Positions 56,452 through 64,000 of a stretch of 64,000 bases of DNA are shown one piece after another. A program made the translations under genes and the position numbers. Source of the DNA: Citrobacter sp. Awk 4 (GTDB lineage Bacteria; Pseudomonadota; Gammaproteobacteria; Enterobacterales; Enterobacteriaceae); contig NZ_JANEWG010000001.1 in assembly GCF_028069725.1 (NCBI RefSeq), positions 1-64,000 on the forward strand, read 5' to 3'. The notes below the pieces were generated by a model. That model saw only the letters and a list, made by a program, of their open reading frames with translations. It ran no database searches and had not been told where the DNA came from. Position 1 is the first letter of the stretch; each line of letters opens with the position of its first letter.

Positions 56452-58881
56452 TTACGAATACTTTTTGGTACGCCGCGTCGGCGCGGTATTCGCCGGATCG
56501 TCCGGCCACACATGTTTGGGATAGCGTCCTTTCATCTCCTTTTGCACCTCACGGTAGGCGCCCTGCCAGAACGCACTTAAATCCCGCGTGATTTGCAGCG
56601 GTCGCTGCGCCGGTGATAATAACTCCAGCACCAGCGGAACGCGCCCCTGAGCAATAGTAGGTGTTTGCGCTTCTCCAAACATCTCCTGCATTCTGACGGC
56701 CAGCGCAGGCGGGTTATCGTCATGATAGCGAATGGCTATCCGGCTTCCCGTCGGCACAGTGTAATGCGCAGGCAGTTCACTATCCAGACGTTGCAGCATA
56801 GACCAGTCCAGCAAACTGCGTAACGCCAGACCAATATTCACGGCCTTAAGCCCACGCAGAGAATGCACACCGGTCATCTGCGGCAGTAACCAGGATTCCA
56901 GACTAGCCAGCAAAGAAGCCTCATCCACGGCAGGCCACGCGTACTCCGGCAGCCATTTTGCCGCACAGTGCAAACGCAGGCGTAGCTGCTCGGCTTCCGG
57001 CGTCCAGTTGAGCACACTTAAGCCTTTATCGCGAATGCCATTCAGCATCGCCTGATGCAGTTCGTCTTCAGAAGGTTTGGCAAGCGGCTGAACTTTTACC
57101 GTCAGTTGCCCGATACGCAACCGTCGTAGCGCTTTCAGCGTACCTTGCGCGTCATCCCACTCAACCGTATCGGATTGCTGCAAGAGTGCGGGACACGTCT
57201 GAATAAGCGCGTCGATGTCCAGCGGCAGCGCCAGCAAAATACGCGCATCCGGTGAAGCGCTCCCTTGCAACAGCAGTGGCGCTATCAGCCACTCATGGCG
57301 GCCCAGCGCGTCATCGGCATCCAGTTTTGCCCCCATCCCGTTTGCCAGTTGATAGCGTCCATCCAGCCCGCGCCGACGCGCGATGCGATCGGCAAATGCC
57401 TGGGCAAGCAACGGGGCTATGAAATGACTGTCCGGTTCCGTGGCTGGCATGTTGAGCCGCTTCAGAAGTTGCTGACTGCGCTGCTGCCAGCCTGGATGAT
57501 GGCGTGAAAACGCGACGCTTAAATCACTGTTCCCTCCCCGCGGCGGCTCTTCAAGCATCGCCGCAAGCTTTGCAGCCGTTGCGGCTTCACTGCTATTGCT
57601 GGCGCTAACCAGCATCGCCGCCAGTCGGGGATCGTTGCCGAGCGCCGCCATTTTTTGACCGGTTGCGCTCAGGCGATCGCCCTCCAGTGCGTTCAGCATC
57701 TGTAACAGCCGCTTAGCCGCCAGTAGATTGGTCGCTGGCGGAAGATCTAACCAGGTGAGCTCGGCGGGATCGTGACATCCCCACTGCAACAACTCCATCA
57801 ACACACCCGACAGGTCGCTTTGTAAAATCTCAGGCTCACTTTGCGCCGCTGCTCTTTCTGCCTGATCTTTAGGAAGAAGGTGAAGACAGATACCCGGCTC
57901 CAGTCGTCCCGCACGCCCTGCACGCTGTGTCATGGAGGCCTGACTGACGCGCTGGGTTATCAGGCGCGTGAGCCCCGTTCGCGCGTCAAAACGTGCCACG
58001 CGCTCCTGCGCGCTGTCCACCACCAGACGGATCCCTTCGATGGTTAAACTGGTTTCAGCAATATTGGTTGCCAGCACCACTTTGCGCATCCCGGCTGGCG
58101 CAGGCAAAATGGCTTTCCGCTGATCATCCAACGACAATGCGCCGTAGAGTGGGCAAAGCAGAACATCGCTCCCCACGCGTGAAGTCAGGTGTTCCTGTAC
58201 GCGCTGGATCTCCCCCACGCCGGGTAAAAACAGCAGCAACGACCCCGATTCGCTGCGCAGCAAATCCGCCGTGGCAATCGCCACCGCCTCATCGAAACGC
58301 AGTTGAGCCGCCAGTGGCTGGTATCGACGCTCGACAGGAAAGGCGCGCCCTTCAGAGACCACCACTGGCGCATCCGGCAGTTGCTGCTGTAAGCGATCGT
58401 TATCCAGCGTCGCGGACATGATCAGCAGTTTTAAATCATCACGCAGCCCCTGCTGTACGTCCAACAGCAGCGCCAGCGCAAGGTCAGCCTGCACACTGCG
58501 CTCGTGAAATTCATCGAGGATCACCATCCCGATGCCGTTAAGCTCCGGGTCGCGCTGGATCATTCTGGTCAGCACGCCTTCGGTGACCACTTCAAGGCGC
58601 GTCTGCGGCCCTACGCAACTTTGCGCCCGCATCCGGTAGCCTACCGTTTCACCGGTTTTTTCGTTCAGGAGTTCCGCCAGTCGCTGTGCCACATTGCGCG
58701 CCGCCAGACGGCGTGGCTCCAACAGGATAATCCGCCCCTGGATACCTTTATGCGTCAGAAACTGCAGCGGCAGCCAGGTTGATTTCCCGGCGCCGGTTGG
58801 TGCGGTCAATAAGACCTGGGGAGCGTTATCAAGGGCTGTGAGCAGTTCAGGCAGTACAGCGGCTACAGGCAACGACGTCAC
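56452..58881 (-). CDS. hrpB: DEAH-box ATP-dependent helicase HrpB
   Basis: Putative RNA helicase of unknown substrate; in E. coli it is not essential. Helicase motifs are I APTGAGKST (about residue 27-35), II DEFH, III SATL, V LATNIAETSLTIEG and VI QRAGRAGR, followed by HA2-like and C-terminal HrpB domains. I chose GTG 58881 because GGAG lies 6 bases upstream and the 809-residue product begins VTSLPVAAVLPELL as in E. coli; the frame is open to 58926 without support. It is divergent from thpR. Confidence 0.93.
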   Translation of the reverse strand: MTSLPVAAVLPELLTALDNAPQVLLTAPTGAGKSTWLPLQFLTHKGIQGRIILLEPRRLAARNVAQRLAELLNEKTGETVGYRMRAQSCVGPQTRLEVVTEGVLTRMIQRDPELNGIGMVILDEFHERSVQADLALALLLDVQQGLRDDLKLLIMSATLDNDRLQQQLPDAPVVVSEGRAFPVERRYQPLAAQLRFDEAVAIATADLLRSESGSLLLFLPGVGEIQRVQEHLTSRVGSDVLLCPLYGALSLDDQRKAILPAPAGMRKVVLATNIAETSLTIEGIRLVVDSAQERVARFDARTGLTRLITQRVSQASMTQRAGRAGRLEPGICLHLLPKDQAERAAAQSEPEILQSDLSGVLMELLQWGCHDPAELTWLDLPPATNLLAAKRLLQMLNALEGDRLSATGQKMAALGNDPRLAAMLVSASNSSEAATAAKLAAMLEEPPRGGNSDLSVAFSRHHPGWQQRSQQLLKRLNMPATEPDSHFIAPLLAQAFADRIARRRGLDGRYQLANGMGAKLDADDALGRHEWLIAPLLLQGSASPDARILLALPLDIDALIQTCPALLQQSDTVEWDDAQGTLKALRRLRIGQLTVKVQPLAKPSEDELHQAMLNGIRDKGLSVLNWTPEAEQLRLRLHCAAKWLPEYAWPAVDEASLLASLESWLLPQMTGVHSLRGLKAVNIGLALRSLLDWSMLQRLDSELPAHYTVPTGSRIAIRYHDDNPPALAVRMQEMFGEAQTPTIAQGRVPLVLELLSPAQRPLQITRDLSAFWQGAYREVQKEMKGRYPKHVWPDDPANTAPTRRTKKYS

Positions 58882-58954
58882 AAATGACTCCAGAGGGTTA
58901 ACTTTCTTCGCGCTGCATTGTAGCATCGCGTTAATTCATAACCGAGTACCCATC

Positions 58955-59485
58955 ATGACTGAGCCAAAACGGCTGTTCTTTGCGATTGAATTGCCCGGCC
59001 CTGTTCGTGAGCAAATTATCACCTGGCGCGCCGCCCATTTTGCCCCCGAGGAGGGTCGTCCGGTGGCCAGCGCAAATCTGCATCTGACGCTAGCCTTCCT
59101 GGGCGAAGTCAGCCCGGAAAAACAACAGGCGCTGTCACAGCTTGCCGGGCGCATTCGTCAACCAGGATTTACGCTCAACCTGGATGACGCGGGCCAGTGG
59201 CTACGTTCGCGCGTTGTCTGGCTGGGGATGCGCCAGCCGCCACGGGGACTGCTGCAACTGGCCAACATGTTGCGGGCGCAGGCCGCACGCAGCGGCTGTT
59301 ATCAGAGTCCTCAACCTTTTCATCCGCATATCACCCTGCTGCGCGACGCCAGTCACGCCGTGGCAATTCCGCCGCCAGGTTTTTGCTGGTCGTTTCCGGT
59401 GACAGAATTTTCCCTTTATGCCTCGTCGTTCGAGCGGGGACGTACACGATATACAGCACTACAACGCTGGACGCTTGCCGAATAA
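58955..59485 (+). CDS. thpR: RNA 2',3'-cyclic phosphodiesterase (2H family)
   Basis: Formerly ligT, first described as a 2'-5' RNA ligase; it opens 2',3'-cyclic phosphates. The two catalytic HxTx motifs are HLTL at H43 and HITL at H125. I chose ATG 58955 (176 residues, [14 protein letters not shown]), which matches E. coli and lies in the 73-base gap to hrpB; earlier in-frame Mets lie inside hrpB. sfsA follows 13 bases later. Confidence 0.94.
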   Translation: MTEPKRLFFAIELPGPVREQIITWRAAHFAPEEGRPVASANLHLTLAFLGEVSPEKQQALSQLAGRIRQPGFTLNLDDAGQWLRSRVVWLGMRQPPRGLLQLANMLRAQAARSGCYQSPQPFHPHITLLRDASHAVAIPPPGFCWSFPVTEFSLYASSFERGRTRYTALQRWTLAE

Positions 59486-59498
59486 TCAAGGACTTCAG

Positions 59499-60203
59499 AT
59501 GAAATTTTCTCCCCCTTTACAGCGTGCGACGCTGATTCAGCGCTATAAGCGTTTTTTGGCCGATGTCACCACGCCCGACGGCACGGAATTAACGTTGCAC
59601 TGCCCTAATACAGGGGCAATGACCGGTTGTGCGACAGCAGGCGATACCGTTTGGTATTCGACGTCAGAAAATACGAAGCGAAAATATCCTCATACCTGGG
59701 AATTAACTGAAACGCAGTCCGGCGCATTCATTTGCGTAAATACGTTGTGGGCGAACCGATTAACGAAAGAGGCAATAGAAAATAACCACCTGCCGGAATT
59801 GTCAGGCTACAGTGTATTGAAAAGCGAAGTAAAATATGGCGTCGAACGCAGCCGAATTGATTTTATGTTACAGGCAGATTCCCGACCCGACTGCTATATT
59901 GAAGTAAAATCGGTTACGTTGGCGGAAAAAGAGTATGGTTATTTTCCCGATGCCGTTACTGAACGAGGTCAGAAACATCTTCGGGAACTGATGAGCGTAG
60001 CGGCTGCTGGCCATCGCGCCGTGGTGTTATTTGCGGTGCTGCACACAGCCATTACACGGTTTTCACCCGCGCGGCATATCGATGCAAAATATGCGCGACT
60101 CCTGATTGAAGCACAACAAAAGGGGGTAGAAATTCTGGTTTATAAAGCGGAACTTTCTGCCGAAGGCATGACTCTTAATGAACCGTTGCCCATTACATTG
60201 TAG
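59499..60203 (+). CDS. sfsA: SfsA, sugar fermentation stimulation protein family
   Basis: A 234-residue cytoplasmic protein. E. coli sfsA was found by its effect on maltose genes and the product binds DNA nonspecifically; the molecular role is unproven. An N-terminal OB-like part ([14 protein letters not shown]) leads to a nuclease-like core with [18 protein letters not shown] and [13 protein letters not shown], whose Asp, Glu-x-Lys pattern resembles PD-(D/E)XK enzymes. I chose ATG 59499, with AAGGAC upstream; it probably shares a transcript with thpR. Confidence 0.92.
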   Translation: MKFSPPLQRATLIQRYKRFLADVTTPDGTELTLHCPNTGAMTGCATAGDTVWYSTSENTKRKYPHTWELTETQSGAFICVNTLWANRLTKEAIENNHLPELSGYSVLKSEVKYGVERSRIDFMLQADSRPDCYIEVKSVTLAEKEYGYFPDAVTERGQKHLRELMSVAAAGHRAVVLFAVLHTAITRFSPARHIDAKYARLLIEAQQKGVEILVYKAELSAEGMTLNEPLPITL

Positions 60204-60380
60204 TGGTAAAAACAACTGGTTAATTAGTATTCTGGCCGCGTGCGCAAATACGCTTTTCCTCACAGGGTTGTCAAGTGTTACGTATAGATAATTGCTATCC
60301 GGAAAAGCATCTGCTATTTATAGCGACCTGATTTTTCCCCCGAACATGGGGATCGATAGTGCGTGTTAAGGAGAAGCAAC

Positions 60381-60836
60381 ATGCAAGAAGGGCAAAACCG
60401 TAAAACATCGTCCCTGAGTATTCTCGCCATCGCTGGGGTGGAGCCGTACCAGGAGAAGCCGGGCGAAGAGTATATGAACGAAGCCCAGCTGTCGCACTTC
60501 AGACGTATTCTGGAAGCATGGCGTAATCAACTTAGGGATGAAGTCGATCGCACTGTAACTCATATGCAGGACGAAGCTGCGAACTTCCCTGATCCGGTGG
60601 ACCGTGCCGCACAGGAAGAAGAGTTCAGTCTTGAACTGCGTAACCGCGATCGTGAACGCAAATTGATCAAAAAGATCGAGAAAACGCTGAAGAAAGTAGA
60701 AGACGAAGATTTCGGCTACTGCGAATCCTGCGGTGTGGAAATTGGTATTCGTCGTCTGGAAGCGCGTCCGACAGCCGATCTGTGCATCGACTGCAAAACG
60801 CTGGCTGAGATTCGCGAAAAACAAATGGCGGGTTAA
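60381..60836 (+). CDS. dksA: RNA polymerase-binding transcription factor DksA
   Basis: Works with ppGpp in the RNA polymerase secondary channel, repressing rRNA promoters and activating amino-acid promoters. The coiled-coil tip D71-x-x-D74-x-A76 is intact (PDPVDRAA). The zinc cysteines C114, C117, C135 and C138 are all present. I chose ATG 60381 (151 residues, [12 protein letters not shown]), with AAGGAG 6-7 bases upstream. The gap from sfsA (60204-60380) must carry its promoter, though I could not place one. Confidence 0.97.
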   Translation: MQEGQNRKTSSLSILAIAGVEPYQEKPGEEYMNEAQLSHFRRILEAWRNQLRDEVDRTVTHMQDEAANFPDPVDRAAQEEEFSLELRNRDRERKLIKKIEKTLKKVEDEDFGYCESCGVEIGIRRLEARPTADLCIDCKTLAEIREKQMAG

Positions 60837-60865
60837 TCCCGGCCATTTTAGCCACCTTCAATCCA

Positions 60866-60893
60866 GGCGGGAGTCACTCCCGCCTTATTTTTT
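60866..60893 (+). terminator. Terminator between dksA and gluQ
   Basis: GGCGGGAG (60866-60873) pairs with CTCCCGCC (60877-60884) around TCA, with a T-rich tail. It ends 15 bases before the gluQ start, so gluQ expression probably depends on read-through. Confidence 0.9.
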
Positions 60894-60908
60894 TATGTTT
60901 CTTAAGAC

Positions 60909-61805
60909 ATGACAGACTCACACTATATTGGCCGTTTCGCCCCTTCCCCTTCCGGCGAGCTACACTTTGGTTCGTTGATCGCAGCCCTGGGCAGTTACTT
61001 ACGGGCGCGTGCGCAAAAGGGTATCTGGCGAGTGCGCATTGAAGACATTGACCCTCCTCGTGAAGTTCCCGGTGCCGCAGACACTATCCTGCGTCAGCTG
61101 GAACATTACGGTCTGTACTGGGACGGCGACATAGTGTGGCAATCCCAGCGCCATGATGCCTACCGGGAAGCGCTGGCCTGGCTCTGTGAACAAGGTCTGA
61201 GCTACAACTGCACATGCTCGCGTGCCCGGATCCAAAGCCTTGGCGGGATCTACGACGGCCACTGCCGCAATCTGGCTCATGGACCGGAACACGCTGCCGT
61301 GCGTATTAAACAACAGCGCCCCGTCACCGAGTTTTATGATGTGCTGCGCGGGGATATCCAGGCGGACCGTCATCTGGCGCAAGAAGATTTTATTATTCAT
61401 CGTCGCGACGGTTTGTTTGCCTATAACCTCGCCGTGGTGGTGGACGATCATTTTCAGGGCATCACGGAAATCGTGCGCGGCGCGGACTTAATCGAACCCA
61501 CCGTTCGACAAATCTCGTTGTATCAACAATTCGGCTGGCAAGCGCCTGACTATATTCATCTTCCGCTGGCGCTCAACGAACAAGGCGCTAAACTCTCCAA
61601 GCAGAATCATGCACCTGCGCTGCCGCATGGCGATCCGCGCCCGGTACTTATTGATGCATTACGCTTCCTGGGTCAGAACGTCGCGTTAGAATGGCAGGAC
61701 ATGAATGTGGAAGAATTGCTGCAATATGCGGTGAAGAACTGGACGCTTGCGACAGTGCCTGCATCGTCTATTGTAAATTCAGCGTTCTCAAACGCGTCAT
61801 GCTGA
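60909..61805 (+). CDS. gluQ: Glutamyl-Q tRNA(Asp) synthetase
   Basis: Attaches glutamate to queuosine at position 34 of tRNA-Asp; formerly yadB. It resembles a glutamyl-tRNA synthetase without the anticodon-binding half. The HIGH-like motif is [11 protein letters not shown] (about residue 14-24), and the KMSKS-like motif is [11 protein letters not shown] zinc site is visible in [21 protein letters not shown] (Cys-x-Cys ... Tyr-x3-Cys). The length is 298 residues from ATG 60909. It follows dksA through a terminator. Confidence 0.95.
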   Translation: MTDSHYIGRFAPSPSGELHFGSLIAALGSYLRARAQKGIWRVRIEDIDPPREVPGAADTILRQLEHYGLYWDGDIVWQSQRHDAYREALAWLCEQGLSYNCTCSRARIQSLGGIYDGHCRNLAHGPEHAAVRIKQQRPVTEFYDVLRGDIQADRHLAQEDFIIHRRDGLFAYNLAVVVDDHFQGITEIVRGADLIEPTVRQISLYQQFGWQAPDYIHLPLALNEQGAKLSKQNHAPALPHGDPRPVLIDALRFLGQNVALEWQDMNVEELLQYAVKNWTLATVPASSIVNSAFSNASC

Positions 61806-61864
61806 GCTATGATTAGCCGCTATTTTTTTGTCCTGATTGAAGTTTGACACTACCGAGGTGCACT

Positions 61865-63262
61865 ATTTTTACCCGAGTCGCTAATTTTTGCCGCAAAGTG
61901 CTAAGTCGCGAAGAGAGCGAGGCTGAACTGGTCGTCGCCCGTCCTCATATGACGGTAATCCCGCGTGAACAGCACGGAATTTCCCGCAAAGATATCAGTG
62001 AAAATGCCCTGAAGGTAATGTACAGGCTCAATAAGGCGGGTTACGAAGCCTGGCTGGTCGGCGGCGGTGTGCGCGATCTTCTGCTCGGCAAAAAACCGAA
62101 AGATTTCGACGTAACGACCAACGCGACGCCTGATCAGGTACGTAAACTGTTTCGCAACTGTCGTCTGGTTGGTCGCCGGTTCCGCCTGGCCCACGTCATG
62201 TTTGGCCCGGAAATCATCGAAGTGGCCACCTTCCGTGGTCATCATGAAGGCGGCGACACTGACCGCACCACGTCTCAGCGCGGACAAAACGGCATGCTGT
62301 TGCGCGACAACATCTTTGGATCTATTGAAGAAGATGCGCAACGTCGTGATTTCACGATCAACAGCCTCTATTACAGCGTGGCTGATTTTACCGTGCGTGA
62401 TTATGTCGGCGGCATGAAGGATCTGGAAGACGGCGTGATCCGTCTGATCGGTAATCCGGAAACGCGTTACCGCGAAGATCCCGTACGTATGTTACGCGCT
62501 GTCCGTTTTGCGGCAAAACTCGACATGCGTATCAGTCCGGAAACCGCAGAGCCTATTCCGCGCCTGGCGGCACTGCTCAATGATATTCCTCCTGCACGTC
62601 TGTTTGAAGAATCGCTGAAACTTCTGCAGGCGGGATATGGTTTCGAAACCTATAAAAAACTGTGCGAATACAGTCTGTTCCAGCCCCTGTTCCCGACCAT
62701 CACGCGCTATTTCACCGAAAACGGCGATAGCGCAATGGAACGCATCATCGCGCAAGTACTGAAGAACACCGACAACCGTATCCACAATGATATGCGCGTC
62801 AACCCGGCATTCCTGTTCGCCGCTATGTTCTGGTACCCGTTGCTTGAGATGGCGCAGAAAATTGCGCAAGAGAGCGGTCTGTCTTATTACGACGCGTTTG
62901 CATTAGCCATGAATGATGTGCTGGACGAAGCTTGCCGCTCGCTGGCGATCCCCAAACGCCTGACATCGCTCACGCGTGATATCTGGCAGCTCCAGTTGCG
63001 TATGTCTCGCCGTCAGGGTAAACGCGCCTGGAAGCTGATGGAACATCCTAAGTTCCGTGCGGCTTACGATTTACTGGCTCTGCGCGCAGAAGTAGAAAAC
63101 AACGCTGAACTGCAGCGTCTGGCGCAGTGGTGGGGAGAATTTCAGGTCTCTGCTCCACCTGAGCAAAAAGGCATGTTGAACGAGCTGGATGAAGAACCGG
63201 CCGCCCGTCGACGTCATCGCCGCCCACGCAAACGCGCTCCGCGTCGTGAGGGCAGTGCATGA
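61865..63262 (+). CDS. pcnB: Poly(A) polymerase I, probable ATT (AUU) start
   Basis: Adds 3' poly(A) tails that target RNA for decay; it controls ColE1-type plasmid copy number through RNA I. The nucleotidyltransferase head shows [12 protein letters not shown] and catalytic D80/D82 ([12 protein letters not shown]); the C terminus is strongly basic ([14 protein letters not shown]). I chose ATT 61865: GAGGTG lies 4 bases upstream and the 465-residue product begins [11 protein letters not shown], as in E. coli, where AUU initiation was shown. The frame opens earlier at TTG 61844, without a ribosome site. It overlaps folK by 4 bases. Confidence 0.93.
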   Translation: MFTRVANFCRKVLSREESEAELVVARPHMTVIPREQHGISRKDISENALKVMYRLNKAGYEAWLVGGGVRDLLLGKKPKDFDVTTNATPDQVRKLFRNCRLVGRRFRLAHVMFGPEIIEVATFRGHHEGGDTDRTTSQRGQNGMLLRDNIFGSIEEDAQRRDFTINSLYYSVADFTVRDYVGGMKDLEDGVIRLIGNPETRYREDPVRMLRAVRFAAKLDMRISPETAEPIPRLAALLNDIPPARLFEESLKLLQAGYGFETYKKLCEYSLFQPLFPTITRYFTENGDSAMERIIAQVLKNTDNRIHNDMRVNPAFLFAAMFWYPLLEMAQKIAQESGLSYYDAFALAMNDVLDEACRSLAIPKRLTSLTRDIWQLQLRMSRRQGKRAWKLMEHPKFRAAYDLLALRAEVENNAELQRLAQWWGEFQVSAPPEQKGMLNELDEEPAARRRHRRPRKRAPRREGSA

Positions 63263-63738
63263 CCCTTGCGTATATCGCAATTGGCAGTAATCTGGCCTCT
63301 CCACTGGAGCAGGTTAATGCGGCAATTCAGGCGCTGGGTGAGATCCCGGAAAGCCGGATTGTCGCGCTCTCCTCGTTTTACCGCACCCCACCGCTGGGAC
63401 CGCAGGATCAACCCGACTATCTGAACGCCGCCGTGGCGCTGGAAACGACGCTTCTGCCGGAAACGCTGCTGAACCATACCCAACGTATTGAGTTACAACA
63501 GGGGCGTGTTCGTAAAGCGGAGCGCTGGGGACCCCGCACGTTGGACCTCGATATCATGCTGTTTGGCGATCACGTGATTAACACTGAACGCCTGACCATT
63601 CCCCACTATGACATGAAAAACCGTGGCTTTATGCTGTGGCCGCTGTTTGAAATTGCACCTGAGTGGGTATTTCCAGATGGCATCACATTGCACCAGCAAC
63701 TCACTCTGTTGGCAGCAGAAAAGCCTGCCCTCTGGTAA
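63259..63738 (+). CDS. folK: 6-hydroxymethyl-7,8-dihydropterin pyrophosphokinase
   Basis: Transfers pyrophosphate from ATP to 6-hydroxymethyl-dihydropterin in folate synthesis. The HPPK signature [15 protein letters not shown] (about 87-101) has the two Mg-binding Asp, and the start [15 protein letters not shown] is typical. The length is 159 residues. It is coupled to pcnB by a 4-base overlap (ATGA). panB, not a fimbrial cluster, follows. Confidence 0.97.
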   Translation: MTLAYIAIGSNLASPLEQVNAAIQALGEIPESRIVALSSFYRTPPLGPQDQPDYLNAAVALETTLLPETLLNHTQRIELQQGRVRKAERWGPRTLDLDIMLFGDHVINTERLTIPHYDMKNRGFMLWPLFEIAPEWVFPDGITLHQQLTLLAAEKPALW

Positions 63739-63794
63739 CTTTGACGTCCCGATTAACATTTTCTGCGGACGCATTAATCATTTCCTTAAAATAA

Positions 63795-63822
63795 TTGCCC
63801 CCCTGACTGCTGCTGTTAGAAT
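63795..63822 (+). promoter_or_regulatory. Probable panB promoter
   Basis: TTGCCC (63795-63800), a 16-base spacer and TAGAAT (63817-63822) preceded by an extended TGT, 35 bases before the panB ATG. Confidence 0.6.
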
Positions 63823-63857
63823 GCCGGATAATGATACTTTTATGATCCGGAAATGTT

Positions 63858-64000
63858 ATGAAACCGACTACCATTTCGTTACTGCAGAAACACAAACAAG
63901 ACAAAAAACGCTTCGCCACCATTACCGCTTACGACTACAGCTTTGCCAAACTGTTTGCTGATGAAGGGCTGAACGTGATGCTGGTGGGCGACTCACTTGG
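63858..64000 (+). CDS. panB: 3-methyl-2-oxobutanoate hydroxymethyltransferase, N-terminal part (cut by window end)
   Basis: First step of pantothenate and CoA synthesis: adds a hydroxymethyl group from methylene-tetrahydrofolate to ketoisovalerate. Only 47 codons are in the window. They read [12 protein letters not shown]... [19 protein letters not shown]... MLVGDSLG, matching the E. coli start; the VGDS motif holds a Mg-contact Asp and Ser. The frame is open to the edge. It lies 119 bases after folK. Confidence 0.95.
   Translation, partial: MKPTTISLLQKHKQDKKRFATITAYDYSFAKLFADEGLNVMLVGDSL

Noticed and set aside
60220-60380. Attempted dksA promoter assignment (TTGTCA near 60268)
   Set aside because: No -10 element falls at a 16-18 base spacing; the candidates lie only 11-13 bases away.

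Overview
The window is ordinary core chromosome of an enterobacterium of the Escherichia/Citrobacter/Salmonella group. Nearly every protein is close to full length and clearly similar to its E. coli K-12 counterpart as I remember it. Gene order matches the K-12 segment panB-folK-pcnB ... metNIQ-gmhB-rrnH, read here in reverse. Several differences argue against E. coli K-12 itself: no fimbrial cluster between folK and panB, no yaeF between proS and nlpE, a decayed cdaR, and divergent FhuA and BamA surface loops. The lack of fimbrial genes between hemL and fhuB argues against typical Salmonella. A Citrobacter-like organism is my best inference, but it is not proven by sequence alone.

Layout. 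Positions 1-217 carry the P1 and P2 promoters of a ribosomal RNA operon that fires leftward out of the window. Next come gmhB (LPS heptose), the MetJ-controlled metNIQ methionine importer, rcsF and trmO, and proS. The minus-strand group nlpE, arfB and yaeQ is followed by yaeP-rof, tilS, yaeR and ldcC. From 13.1 to 32.6 kb lies a long minus-strand block of essential genes: rpsB-tsf, pyrH, frr, dxr, uppS, cdsA, rseP, bamA, skp, lpxD, fabZ, lpxA, lpxB, rnhB, dnaE and accA. It links translation, isoprenoid and phospholipid synthesis, outer-membrane protein assembly, lipid A synthesis, replication and fatty-acid synthesis.

The right half starts with map, glnD, dapD and yaeH on the plus strand. It continues with the cdaR remnant, degP, dgt, mtnN-btuF-yadS, erpA, clcA and hemL. 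The iron-hydroxamate system fhuACDB follows, then mrcB (PBP1b), hrpB, thpR, sfsA, dksA-gluQ, pcnB-folK and the start of panB, which is cut by the window edge.

Envelope biogenesis and stress is the dominant theme: rcsF and nlpE report to Rcs and Cpx, degP has a sigma-E promoter, and bamA, skp, rseP, the lpx genes and mrcB build or guard the envelope. I found no mobile element, CRISPR array, prophage or convincing new multi-gene system. The most notable points are the two-lesion cdaR remnant beside degP, the likely AUU start codon of pcnB, and lineage-specific gene content at known variable junctions.
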